From Mucilaginibacter segetis (lineage in GTDB: Bacteria; Bacteroidota; Bacteroidia; Sphingobacteriales; Sphingobacteriaceae): DNA of 64,000 bases. Location of the stretch: the NCBI RefSeq assembly GCF_016522075.1, contig NZ_JAEHFW010000001.1, positions 1,860,001 through 1,924,000 of the forward strand, written 5' to 3'. The position numbers were made by a program, and so were the translations under genes. Shown here one piece after another: positions 23,934 through 33,113 of this stretch (position 1 is its first letter; each line of letters opens with the position of its first letter). The notes below the pieces were generated by a model. That model did not search any database, was not told the origin of the DNA, and was given only the letters and a program-made list of their open reading frames with translations.

Positions 23934-25409
23934 TTAAAATATTTCCCCGTTCCCTGTGGTTGTTTTCTCCTTAATAATTTCGTTACCACAGGCATAACCG
24001 AAAAGGCAACGTTCTTTTATTATTTTAACCACTTCTTGTGGTACATATTTTTCCCATCCATTTGCTCCTTGTTTTATAAGTTGCAATACATTATCGGTTT
24101 CTACATGCAGATTATTTTCATTAAAATGCCGGATATCTTCAATTTTATTATTAGCTATCAGATAACGGTAAAGATCTATCAGGTGTGCAGGAGGGTTAAA
24201 CCTTAAACAATTCCATATTAAACCATTACGTAATGTTGGATAAATAAATAGTTTAACCTTTCTGCTGAAAAGGGTGGCAAATGATTCTAAAATACCACCG
24301 GGTAAATCAGTATAATGTTCTTCAGAAAAGATATACTCCAAATTCGGATAGCCTAAAACCATTCCCAACTTTAGGTAAGTAATTTTTGATAAGTAAGCTA
24401 CCAGTTTGTAGTATTCATGGAAATTAGAGATCAAAACTGTCTGTCCTAAAGAACAAAGAATATCAACCCGGTCAAGAAAGTCCTTTTCATCAATTTCAGC
24501 AGTTTCATCTGCATCCCTCTCTTTTAACGATTGCAAAGTTAATTCGGTAATTACAACAACTCTTTTGGTATCAACATCTGGTTCCTGTAAAAATTGTTTT
24601 ACACCTGTGTTAAGCATATCCATATGTACATTAATAACCGGTCGAAAACGACCACGTATTACCACAATATGCTTTTTGTATAACGCTTCAGATGGTTGCA
24701 TATTTTTACCATCAGGGCCAAATAATGCCGCATCCGAAAATCCATATTTTACCAGATGTAAACTCATCAGCCGGTTGTCTACTTTTGTAAAATCCGGTCC
24801 TTCAAAACGGATCATATCAATCTGAATACGGTCTCTTGACAAGTTATCCATTAACGACAGCAGGAAAACCGGGGGTATTTCATGATAATAAAAGCATGCG
24901 TATAAAAGGTTTACACCCAATATTCCAACTGCCTGCTGCTGCAGGTTATTATCATTATCTAATAGTTTAACGTGGAGCACCACATCATTATACAAGCCGT
25001 TTGGCTTTAACTGAAAGCGCACCCCCATCCAGCCGTGGCCGTCATTAGTTTTGTTATAATTAAGTGCGGAAACTGTATCAGAAAAAGCAAAGAAAGTGGT
25101 AGATGCACCACGTTGTTCGGCCAATCGCTCAATAAGTAATCCATACTCGTGTTCCAGCATAGATATAAGTCTGTTCTCACTAACGTACCGTCGCACTTGC
25201 TGTACACCATATATGGCATCTGAAAACGTCATATCATAAGCCGACATAGTTTTCGCAATGGTTCCAGATGAGGCACCTGCCTTAAAAAAGTTAGCCGCTA
25301 CGTCCTGACCGGCCCCAATTTCTGCAAAAGAACCATAAACAGAAGGGTTGAGATTTATAGCAAGCGCTTTTTGTTTAGTGGCAATATCTTTATTATGGAT
25401 AACAGTCAT
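23934..25409 (-). CDS. Conserved protein of unknown function (often labelled nicotinate-nucleotide adenylyltransferase)
   Basis: The 491-aa protein begins NPSVYGSFAEIGAGQDVAANFF and AKTMSAYDMTFSDAIYG, a signature I associate with a widespread Bacteroidota family usually annotated as nicotinate-nucleotide adenylyltransferase. I see none of the HxGH/ISSTxxR motifs or the Rossmann start of true NadD enzymes, so that name is doubtful. No signal peptide or membrane segment. The C-terminal half (LGMVLGYPNLEYIFSEEHY; GILESFATLFSRKVKLFIYP) suggests a cytosolic alpha/beta protein. It is monocistronic, divergent from the next gene. Confidence 0.7.
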   Translation of the reverse strand: MTVIHNKDIATKQKALAINLNPSVYGSFAEIGAGQDVAANFFKAGASSGTIAKTMSAYDMTFSDAIYGVQQVRRYVSENRLISMLEHEYGLLIERLAEQRGASTTFFAFSDTVSALNYNKTNDGHGWMGVRFQLKPNGLYNDVVLHVKLLDNDNNLQQQAVGILGVNLLYACFYYHEIPPVFLLSLMDNLSRDRIQIDMIRFEGPDFTKVDNRLMSLHLVKYGFSDAALFGPDGKNMQPSEALYKKHIVVIRGRFRPVINVHMDMLNTGVKQFLQEPDVDTKRVVVITELTLQSLKERDADETAEIDEKDFLDRVDILCSLGQTVLISNFHEYYKLVAYLSKITYLKLGMVLGYPNLEYIFSEEHYTDLPGGILESFATLFSRKVKLFIYPTLRNGLIWNCLRFNPPAHLIDLYRYLIANNKIEDIRHFNENNLHVETDNVLQLIKQGANGWEKYVPQEVVKIIKERCLFGYACGNEIIKEKTTTGNGEIF

Positions 25410-25618
25410 ATTAGTAAGTCAAACTCTGTTTATGATCGGATAATACGCTTAAAAATACGATTTTTTAACTGAAGAGCTGTACTTTTAAACTTTATAAGAA
25501 TGTCATTTTTATTGTTCGGATTATAAAAATTGTAGATAATCTTAATAAAAAGCTGGCTTTATATATTAAACATGCTAAGTTTATATTTTTATTTACCTAC
25601 TCATAAATTAAATTTAAT

Positions 25619-26617
25619 ATGAATTATCTGGCGAGCCCAAAACGCTATCAAAACATGGAATATCGTCGTTGTGGTAACAGCGGTTTAAAATTACCTGCCG
25701 TATCGTTAGGACTGTGGCATAATTTCGGAAATATCGATATACTGGAAAATTCACGCAATATATTAAGGCTCGCTTTCGATAGCGGAATCACCCACTTCGA
25801 TCTGGCAAATAATTACGGCCCGCCTCCAGGCTCTGCGGAAGAAAACTTCGGACGCATTTTTAAAGAAGACTTCAAATGTTATCGTGATGAATTAGTAATC
25901 TCTTCAAAAGCAGGATGGGGAATGTGGGATGGCCCATATGGAGATTGGGGCTCAAAAAAATACTTGGTAGCAAGTTTAGATCAAAGTTTAAAACGCATGG
26001 GACTTGACTATGTGGACATATTTTACCACCATCGTCCCGATCCGGAAACTCCGTTAGAAGAAACAATGGGTGCGCTTGATCTGATAGTAAGGCAGGGGAA
26101 GGCTTTATATATAGGTATATCCAGCTACAGCGCAGAGGAAACAACTAAAGCCCTTAAAATTCTGAACGATTTAGGCACACCATGTTTGATACATCAACCC
26201 CGGTATTCTATGTTCGACCGTTGGGTAGAAGATGGTCTATTGGATGTTTTAGGAGGTAATGGAGTGGGTTGTATTCCATTTTCACCTCTTGCACAAGGAT
26301 TACTAACTAATAAATATCTGAAAGGTATACCCGAAGGCTCCAGAGCAGCAGCACACCGGGGTAATGGAGCCATAGAAGAAGATCAAATAACTGATGCCAA
26401 AATTGAGAAGGTGAAAAAGTTAAATGAGATCGCTAAAAAACGCGGGCAAAATCTGGCGCAAATGGCACTTTCCTGGATATTGAAGGATAAACGTATAACT
26501 TCTGTATTAATTGGTGTGAGTAAGCCTGAGCAGGTTACCGATTCATTGAAATGTATTGATAACACCACATTCAGTGATGAAGAAATTAATAAGATAAATT
26601 CAATATTAAATAATTAA
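25619..26617 (+). CDS. Aldo/keto reductase, YghZ (glyceraldehyde-3-phosphate reductase)-like
   Basis: The 332-aa protein matches the Gpr/YghZ branch: the early MEYRRCGNSGLKLPAVSLGLW, Asp-Tyr in THFDLANNYGPPPGSAEENFG, Lys in ISSKAGWGMWDGPYGD, His in DIFYHHRPDPETPLEE, and the conserved GIPEGSRAA. NADPH-dependent reduction of small aldehydes or sugar-derived carbonyls is expected. It starts the same-strand run that leads into the glycan-degradation genes, 4 nt before the VOC gene. Confidence 0.9.
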   Translation: MNYLASPKRYQNMEYRRCGNSGLKLPAVSLGLWHNFGNIDILENSRNILRLAFDSGITHFDLANNYGPPPGSAEENFGRIFKEDFKCYRDELVISSKAGWGMWDGPYGDWGSKKYLVASLDQSLKRMGLDYVDIFYHHRPDPETPLEETMGALDLIVRQGKALYIGISSYSAEETTKALKILNDLGTPCLIHQPRYSMFDRWVEDGLLDVLGGNGVGCIPFSPLAQGLLTNKYLKGIPEGSRAAAHRGNGAIEEDQITDAKIEKVKKLNEIAKKRGQNLAQMALSWILKDKRITSVLIGVSKPEQVTDSLKCIDNTTFSDEEINKINSILNN

Positions 26618-26621
26618 TGAA

Positions 26622-27077
26622 ATGAGAAAGAACTTAATTTTTTGTTCGCTATTAATTTTAGCTATCAGCTTTAAAACTGTTAATGTAAAAGCTCAGGCTA
26701 CTATGGTAAACCATGTTGCACTATATGTAAAGGATTTACATAAAAGCGCTGATTTTTACAAAAACGTAATGCAGTTAAAGGAGATACCGGAGCCTTTCCA
26801 TGATGGCAAACATGTGTGGTTCCGGACGGGTCCGCATAGTCAGTTGCACATCATACAAGGAGCAACTGAAGTAGTTCCGCATGATATAAATACCCATGTG
26901 GCATATTCCGTAAAAGATATAGCAGTTTTTACCAAGCATCTGGATGCTATGAATATTAAATATGGCAATTGGAAAAGCATAGATAAAGCTATTGAATTAA
27001 GGCCCGATGGAGTAAAGCAAGTTTACCTGCAAGATCCTGACAACTTTTGGATAGAAGTTAACGATGATAAATTTTAA
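26622..27077 (+). CDS. Exported VOC-superfamily (glyoxalase-like) protein
   Basis: The 151-aa product has a signal peptide (MRKNLIFCSLLILAISFKTV..VKAQA) and one VOC fold: VNHVALYVKDLHKSADFYKNVM, HVWFRTGPHSQLHIIQG, NTHVAYSVKDIAVFTKHL and YLQDPDNFWIEV. The His/Glu metal positions (His31-like, Glu in IEV) fit a glyoxalase/dioxygenase fold. Exported VOC proteins are seen in Bacteroidota glycan clusters; substrate unknown. It lies 4 nt after and 3 nt before neighbours, so it is in the same transcript. Confidence 0.85.
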   Translation: MRKNLIFCSLLILAISFKTVNVKAQATMVNHVALYVKDLHKSADFYKNVMQLKEIPEPFHDGKHVWFRTGPHSQLHIIQGATEVVPHDINTHVAYSVKDIAVFTKHLDAMNIKYGNWKSIDKAIELRPDGVKQVYLQDPDNFWIEVNDDKF

Positions 27078-27080
27078 TAC

Positions 27081-27869
27081 ATGAAAAGACGGTCATTTGT
27101 AAAGGGCTCATTATTGACGGGAGCTGCAGGAATCACATTTCCTGGCGTCACAAAATCATTAGAAAACGAAAAGGACGTCGATTATTATGAATTACGACTC
27201 TATACTTTAAAAAATGAACAACAACAAGCAATTATTGAAGAATACTTTAAAGACGCAGCTATACCCGCTTTAAACAGAATGGGTTGCAAAAGCGTAGGCG
27301 TATTTACTGAGCTGAAGCCAAAAGAACAAACAAGAATATATGTACTTATCCCTTATAAATCGCTTCGGGATTTTGATACAATACAAAACAAACTAATTAC
27401 TGATAGAACCTATCAACAAAAAGGCTCTGCTTATTTAAATGCTCCTGCATCCCAACCTGCATATGAACGTATAGAAAGCTGGCTTTTAAAGGCATTTGCT
27501 CACATGCCCAAAATCCAGATACCTGAGAAAAAAGAACGAATATTTGAATTGCGCAGATATGAACATGCGAGCGAAAACGCGGGTAAAAAGAAACTGGAAA
27601 TGTTTAACGATGCCGGTGAAATAGACATTTTTAAACGTCTTGGCTTTAACCCGGTGTTTTTTGGAGAAACAATAATAGGGGAGTACCGGCCTAATCTTAC
27701 CTATATGATTACTTTTGATGATATGACATCTCATGACAGTCACTGGAAAGCTTTTGGGAGTGATCCGCAATGGAAAAAAATAAGCTCTATTCCTGAATAT
27801 GCTGATGCAAAACTGGTATCAAAGATTACTTCTGTATTTTTAAAACCAGCAGATTGCTCTCAAATTTAA
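27081..27869 (+). CDS. NIPSNAP-family protein with a Tat-type signal
   Basis: The 262-aa protein starts MKRRSFVKGSLLTGAAG, a twin-arginine-like export signal, then holds two NIPSNAP/ferredoxin-like halves: YYELRLYTLKNEQQQ (about 34-150) and IFELRRYEHASENAGKKK (about 150-258), each with a later VGVF/NPVFFGETI strand. The family binds small molecules or acts in periplasmic metabolism of glycan-derived compounds in Bacteroidota; exact role unknown. It follows the VOC gene by 3 nt. Confidence 0.85.
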   Translation: MKRRSFVKGSLLTGAAGITFPGVTKSLENEKDVDYYELRLYTLKNEQQQAIIEEYFKDAAIPALNRMGCKSVGVFTELKPKEQTRIYVLIPYKSLRDFDTIQNKLITDRTYQQKGSAYLNAPASQPAYERIESWLLKAFAHMPKIQIPEKKERIFELRRYEHASENAGKKKLEMFNDAGEIDIFKRLGFNPVFFGETIIGEYRPNLTYMITFDDMTSHDSHWKAFGSDPQWKKISSIPEYADAKLVSKITSVFLKPADCSQI

Positions 27870-27882
27870 ATTGAAATAATCA

Positions 27883-27901
27883 CAACTAATTGAATTAGTT
27901 G
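27883..27901. promoter_or_regulatory. Near-palindrome CAACTAATT-G-AATTAGTTG
   Basis: Perfect 9-bp arms around one base lie 14 nt after the NIPSNAP stop and about 200 nt upstream of the GH125 start. There is no T-run, so an operator is more likely than a terminator. The rest of the 233-bp gap (27870-28102) is AT-rich and shows nothing else. Confidence 0.45.
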
Positions 27902-28102
27902 GGCATGGTATAGGATACTAATACCTATAACTACCCGTATAATGTGTATAATTATAATCTACGAAATCAAATCATGCTAACTTATAGCACGATATAAGTA
28001 CTAATCTACAGCTAATTCGAGTTTTAACTTATAAATAATTTAAGGATATTTTTAATGTATTCGTAAAGTTTTTTAACTTGTTTGTTTTACATAATTCAAA
28101 AA

Positions 28103-29515
28103 ATGAAAAGAAGAGAATTTTTAGGTACAACAGGTGTAATAGGTGCTACCTTATTAACGAATAAAATATCGTTTGCTTCATCTATTTATCCGGTAGTGCG
28201 CACGCCTGCGTCAAAAAGAAATTTTACCAGTACATCTGTTGAATCAGCAATTAAAGAATTTCAATCAAAAGTAAAGAATACTGAACTTGGGTGGTTATTT
28301 AACAATTGTTTTCCTAATACACTGGATACAACGGTTACTTATAAACTTATAAATAATAAGCCGGATACCTATGTAATTACCGGCGACATTGATGCTATGT
28401 GGCTGCGTGACAGCAGTGCCCAGGTTTGGCCATATATGGCTTTTATTAACAAAGATAAAGATATAAAGCAATTAATTGCCGGTGTGATAAACAGGCAGGT
28501 AACCTGTATACTACGCGATCCTTATGCGAATGCATTTTACGATGACCCGAATAAAGTAGGAGAATGGAAGAATGATATTACGGATATGAAACCCGGTTTA
28601 CACGAGCGTAAATGGGAGATAGATTCTTTATGTTATCCTATTCGACTTGCTCACAAATATTGGAAAACCACGGGTGATATTTCCCCGTTTGATAGCAAAT
28701 GGAAAGAAGCTGTAATAAGTATTTTAAAAACATTCAAAGAACAGCAACGCAAACACAGCGATGGCCCTTACTCTTTCCAACGTAAAACTGCATGGGCTAC
28801 CGATGGTGTACCTATGAACGGATATGGTTATCCTGTAAAACCTGTTGGTTTAATTTGTTCAGCTTTCAGACCAAGTGATGATGCCACTATATTTTCTTTT
28901 TTGATACCCTCAAACTTTTTTGCTGTTGTAAGTTTAAAACAAGCTGCAGAAATGGCTAAAGAAATTTTAAAAGATGATGCTTTATCTGCAGAAATGCTTG
29001 CATTGGCAAGTGAAGTAGATGGTGCTTTAAAAAAATACGCGGTTATTGATCATCCGGAATATGGTAAAATATATGCCTATGAAATAAATGGTTTTGGCAG
29101 CTATAATTTAATGGACGATGCAAATGTGCCAAGTTTGCTGTCCTTGCCTTATCTGGATGCCGTTAAAAATACCGATCCTATTTATATTAATACCCGCAAA
29201 ATGCTGCTTTCGCTAAATAACCCGTTCTTTTTTAAAGGCACAGCAGCCGAAGGTATTGGCGGCCCGCACATTGGAAAAGATATGATATGGCCATTAGGCA
29301 TAATAATGCGTGGCTTAACCAGCAATAATGACGACGAAATAAGGTATTGTATTGATACCTTGAGAAAAACACATGGTGGCACTGGCTTTATGCACGAATC
29401 TTTTCATAAGGATGATCCGAAGAATTTTACCCGTAAATGGTTTGCCTGGGCTAATACGCTTTTTGGTGAATTGCTTTGGGAAACTTATACACGCAAACCA
29501 CAATTATTAGCCTAA
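28103..29515 (+). CDS. Glycoside hydrolase family 125 (exo-alpha-1,6-mannosidase)
   Basis: The 470-aa protein starts MKRREFLGTTGVIGATLL (Tat-like signal) and has the GH125 hallmarks: TGDIDAMWLRDSSAQVWPY, EIDSLCYPIRLAHKYW, KPVGLICSAFRPSDDATIFSF, DANVPSLLSLPYLD, GGPHIG.DMIWPLGI and the terminal WFAWANTLFGELLW. It removes terminal alpha-1,6-mannose. The ATG at 28103 is chosen because the longer frame adds residues ahead of the signal. It precedes a GH76 endo-mannanase by 15 nt, which is the expected partner. Confidence 0.93.
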   Translation: MKRREFLGTTGVIGATLLTNKISFASSIYPVVRTPASKRNFTSTSVESAIKEFQSKVKNTELGWLFNNCFPNTLDTTVTYKLINNKPDTYVITGDIDAMWLRDSSAQVWPYMAFINKDKDIKQLIAGVINRQVTCILRDPYANAFYDDPNKVGEWKNDITDMKPGLHERKWEIDSLCYPIRLAHKYWKTTGDISPFDSKWKEAVISILKTFKEQQRKHSDGPYSFQRKTAWATDGVPMNGYGYPVKPVGLICSAFRPSDDATIFSFLIPSNFFAVVSLKQAAEMAKEILKDDALSAEMLALASEVDGALKKYAVIDHPEYGKIYAYEINGFGSYNLMDDANVPSLLSLPYLDAVKNTDPIYINTRKMLLSLNNPFFFKGTAAEGIGGPHIGKDMIWPLGIIMRGLTSNNDDEIRYCIDTLRKTHGGTGFMHESFHKDDPKNFTRKWFAWANTLFGELLWETYTRKPQLLA

Positions 29516-29530
29516 CACATTTATTACCTA

Positions 29531-30604
29531 ATGAAAAATATAATATTAACCGTATTAATGTGCTTTGTCGTGGTTATTTCAGTCACCGCACAAACGGCAG
29601 ACTATGAAAAGCGTATACAAATAATCAACAAAAATATTTCTCAGCGTTTTTATGACAAAAACGAAAGTCTGTATTTTGAAACAACTGATTCGGTGACTAA
29701 TAAAGGTAATCATTCCTTTCTGTGGCCGCTTTGCGCACTTATCCAAGCAGCTAATGAGATGGAAGTATTACAACCTACTAAATCATATATGGCTGTTGTA
29801 ATGAAGGCTATAGACCAATATTATTCCGAAAGAGCACCTGCACCTGCATACCAGGCTATGGTGGTAAAGGAGAAAGTCGATTCACGGTTTTACGACGATA
29901 ATGAATGGGTAGCCATCGCGTTGATGGATGCTTACAGTCGTACACATAATAAACAATACCTGGAAAAATCTCAAATGATATACCGCTTTCTGCTTACAGG
30001 GCATGATAAAGTAGCAGGTGGCGGATTTTATTGGGAAGAGGGCAATTTTAAAAGCAAAAATACCTGTTCTAACGGACCGGGGGTGTTGGTGGCGTTAAGG
30101 CTTTATCAGGCGACCAAACAAAAAGCCTATTTAGATACCGCTGTAGCAGTCTATAATTGGACAAAGCAGCATCTTCTATCGCCCGAAGGTATATATTATG
30201 ATGCTGTTAAATTACCTTCACTAAAAATAGACTCGGCTTTTTATACTTATAATGCCGGTACAATGCTGCAATCGGGTGTCATACTGTATAACATCACTGG
30301 TGACAAAAAATACCTTACCGATGCAAAGAATGTGGCAACAGCAGCTGAAAAACATTTTTATAAAAACGGACGATTACCCGGAGGTTATTGGTTTAATGCG
30401 GTACTAATGCGTGGTTATATTGAATTGTATAAAGTTGAGAAGGATAAAAACCGACTTCAATTTATTATTAATGATGCTGACAATATATGGAACAATGAGA
30501 GAGATGGCAATAATCTGTTAGGGAAACGTAAGATTAAATCACTCATAGATCAGGCAGCAATGCTGGAAATATACGCCCGATTAAAAAAGTTTAAAAACAC
30601 ATAA
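29531..30604 (+). CDS. Glycoside hydrolase family 76 (endo-alpha-1,6-mannanase)
   Basis: The 357-aa protein has a signal peptide (MKNIILTVLMCFVVVISVTA) and a GH76 (alpha/alpha)6 barrel. The catalytic Asp pair is D122-D123 in RFYDDNEWVAIALMDAY. Other family segments are GGGFYWEEGNFKSKNTCSNGP, YTYNAGTMLQSGVILY and GGYWFNAVLMRGYIELY. It cleaves the alpha-1,6-mannan backbone in the periplasm or at the surface. It is in one transcript with GH125 and the following genes. Confidence 0.93.
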   Translation: MKNIILTVLMCFVVVISVTAQTADYEKRIQIINKNISQRFYDKNESLYFETTDSVTNKGNHSFLWPLCALIQAANEMEVLQPTKSYMAVVMKAIDQYYSERAPAPAYQAMVVKEKVDSRFYDDNEWVAIALMDAYSRTHNKQYLEKSQMIYRFLLTGHDKVAGGGFYWEEGNFKSKNTCSNGPGVLVALRLYQATKQKAYLDTAVAVYNWTKQHLLSPEGIYYDAVKLPSLKIDSAFYTYNAGTMLQSGVILYNITGDKKYLTDAKNVATAAEKHFYKNGRLPGGYWFNAVLMRGYIELYKVEKDKNRLQFIINDADNIWNNERDGNNLLGKRKIKSLIDQAAMLEIYARLKKFKNT

Positions 30605-30615
30605 TATCAACCTTT

Positions 30616-33084
30616 ATGAAAATTTCTGTACGGTACTTATTAACCTTTATACTTGTTTTATTTATACGTTTTACTTACGGGCAGGCTACAAAAGCTCCTG
30701 CTTACCCTTTGATAACACACAATCCTTATTTTAGTGTTTGGTCATTTACAGATGAACTTAATGCGTCTTCAACTCATCACTGGACGGGTAAAGATCAGTC
30801 GTTGTTGGGATTGATAAAGGTAGACGGTGAAGTTTATAGGTTTTTGGGCAAACAACCTGTTACTTACAAAACTATTTTGCCCGCTGCGGATGAGCAAGCA
30901 TATATAGCAAAATATACCGAAACAGCACCCGCGAATGGATGGCAAAATGAAGGGTTTGATGATACTCAGTGGAAAAATGGTACTGCTCCATTTAGTGATG
31001 ATCGTACAATGGCTAAAACATTGTGGACAACACATGATATTTGGCTGCGGCGTACTTTTACATATCATAAAACAGCCATAAATAAATTATATCTGAAACT
31101 TCATCATGATGATGAGGCAGAGGTTTATCTAAATGGCGAAAAAATAAATGTAAGTACAGGAGCAAACGGCGATCTGCAACCTGTATTATTAAATAATGAA
31201 ATTGCCACCAAGTTAAAGGAAGGTGAAAATATTCTGGCTATGCATTGCATAAATACGGGTGGTGCTGCATGGATTGATGCGGGATTCGCTGACGAGATAA
31301 AACCGACTGAATACCCGCAATTAAAAATTGCAAAACAAACGGGGGTAATAATAAAGGCAACACAAACAGTGTATACCTTTAAATGTGGGAAAGCAGACCT
31401 TGAGGTAACTTTTACTTCCCCATTATTAATGAATAACCTCGACCTGTTATCAAGGCCGATATCTTACATAACTTATAAAGTAAGGTCAAATGATGGAGCC
31501 GACCATCAGATCCAGGTCTATTTAAGCGCCTCTGCAGATTTGGCACGAAATCAGCCAACACAAATAGTATCCGCTAAAAAAATGATCAATAACTCTGTTT
31601 CTTATTTAAAAGTGGGGACAGTTGAGCAACCTGTTCTTAAAAAGAAAGGAGATGATTTACGTTTAGATTGGGGCTACCTGTATATTGCTGCACCCACATC
31701 ATCAAACACAATACAATATGTTACTAATACTAATGAAGCTATAAATTTTTTATTGGAAAATAAAACTTCGTCAACAGTTATGCAGGGTAAACAAATGGTT
31801 TTAAATACTTTATTACCTTTTGGCAAAGTGGGTAAAAATTGGGTTTCTAAATTCATGGAGATCGGGTATGACGATATTTATGCTGTACAATTTTTTGGTA
31901 AAAATTTAAGGCCCTGGTGGAACCGCAATGGTAAACTGACCATGGAAACCGAATTAGAGACTGCCGCAACAAATTATAGTAGTACTATGGCCAAATGCGC
32001 TGCATTCGATAAAAAAATGTACGACGATGCGGTAAACGCGGGAGGTGAAAAATATGCTGACCTATGCGCTATTGCTTATAGGCAAAGTATTGCCGCTCAT
32101 GAACTGGTGCAAAGTCCTCAGGGCGATATTCTGTTTTTATCAAAAGAAAATTTCAGCAACGGGTCTATCAATACGGTAGATGTTACCTATCCTTCGGCGC
32201 CTTTGTTCTTATTATACAACCCTGATCTGCTTAAAGGAATGCTTAACGGTATATTCTATTACAGCGAAAGTGGTAAGTTCAATAAAGATTTTGCAGCGCA
32301 TGATCTGGGAACTTATCCTATAGCTAACGGACAAACTTATGGTGAAGACATGCCGGTGGAAGAATCAGGTAACATGATCATACTAACAGCAGCTATTGCC
32401 AAAGCTGAGGGTAATGGCCAATACGCTAAAAAGCATTGGGCAATTTTAACTAAATGGGCTAATTATCTGGCGCAAGAGGGTTTCGACCCGGCCAATCAAT
32501 TATGTACTGATGATTTTGCCGGTCATCTGGCACATAATGCTAATTTGTCTATAAAAGCTATAAACGGCATTGCTGCTTACGCCATGCTGGCAAATAAGCT
32601 TGGCTATAATGATATAGCAGCGAAAAATGAGAAGCTGGCAAAAAGTATGGTTCCTAAATGGATGGAGATGGCTGATGCCGGAGATCATTATTTGTTAGCG
32701 TTTCAAAATAAAAATTCCTGGAGCCAAAAATATAATTTGATTTGGGATAAACTGATAGGGTTTAACTTATTTCCAAAAAAGGTATATGATACGGAAGTTA
32801 GTTTTTATTTAACTAAACAAAATGAATACGGTTTACCACTCGACAGCCGCAAAACATATACTAAATCTGATTGGATATTATGGACGGCAACTTTGACCGA
32901 CAATAGGGAAGACTTTAAAAAATTAATTTCCCCTGTATATAAATACGCAGTAGAAACTCCAAGTCGAGTACCTTTAAGTGACTGGCATGAAACTACTACA
33001 GGGAAACAGGTGGGATTTCAGGCAAGGAGTGTTGTAGGTGGATATTTTATTAAAATGCTGGCAGATAAGTGGTCTGCTCAATAA
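30616..33084 (+). CDS. Exported glutaminase-type multidomain protein (DUF4964/DUF5127/DUF4965)
   Basis: The 822-aa protein has a signal peptide (MKISVRYLLTFILVLFIRFTYG) and the layout of the glutaminase A-like family: APAYPLITHNPYFSVWSF at the start (DUF4964), a jelly-roll-like insertion with NGWQNEGFDDTQWKNGTAPF and HDDEAEVYLNGEKI (about 110-230), DUF5127 (ISYITYKVRSNDGADHQIQVY) and DUF4965/DUF1793 (LCAIAYRQSIAAHELVQ; DLGTYPIANGQTYGEDMPVEE). Such proteins occur in Bacteroidota glycan clusters; enzymatic activity is not established here. Confidence 0.88.
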   Translation: MKISVRYLLTFILVLFIRFTYGQATKAPAYPLITHNPYFSVWSFTDELNASSTHHWTGKDQSLLGLIKVDGEVYRFLGKQPVTYKTILPAADEQAYIAKYTETAPANGWQNEGFDDTQWKNGTAPFSDDRTMAKTLWTTHDIWLRRTFTYHKTAINKLYLKLHHDDEAEVYLNGEKINVSTGANGDLQPVLLNNEIATKLKEGENILAMHCINTGGAAWIDAGFADEIKPTEYPQLKIAKQTGVIIKATQTVYTFKCGKADLEVTFTSPLLMNNLDLLSRPISYITYKVRSNDGADHQIQVYLSASADLARNQPTQIVSAKKMINNSVSYLKVGTVEQPVLKKKGDDLRLDWGYLYIAAPTSSNTIQYVTNTNEAINFLLENKTSSTVMQGKQMVLNTLLPFGKVGKNWVSKFMEIGYDDIYAVQFFGKNLRPWWNRNGKLTMETELETAATNYSSTMAKCAAFDKKMYDDAVNAGGEKYADLCAIAYRQSIAAHELVQSPQGDILFLSKENFSNGSINTVDVTYPSAPLFLLYNPDLLKGMLNGIFYYSESGKFNKDFAAHDLGTYPIANGQTYGEDMPVEESGNMIILTAAIAKAEGNGQYAKKHWAILTKWANYLAQEGFDPANQLCTDDFAGHLAHNANLSIKAINGIAAYAMLANKLGYNDIAAKNEKLAKSMVPKWMEMADAGDHYLLAFQNKNSWSQKYNLIWDKLIGFNLFPKKVYDTEVSFYLTKQNEYGLPLDSRKTYTKSDWILWTATLTDNREDFKKLISPVYKYAVETPSRVPLSDWHETTTGKQVGFQARSVVGGYFIKMLADKWSAQ

Positions 33085-33113
33085 GCCTTAATTTTTGATT
33101 AAGATTAAACGGG

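Noticed and set aside
23934..25409. NadD function for the 491-aa protein
   Set aside because: No HxGH or ISSTxxR motif is present, and the length is more than twice that of NadD.
27883..27901. Terminator after the NIPSNAP gene
   Set aside because: The stem has a 1-nt centre and no T-run; kept only as a possible operator.
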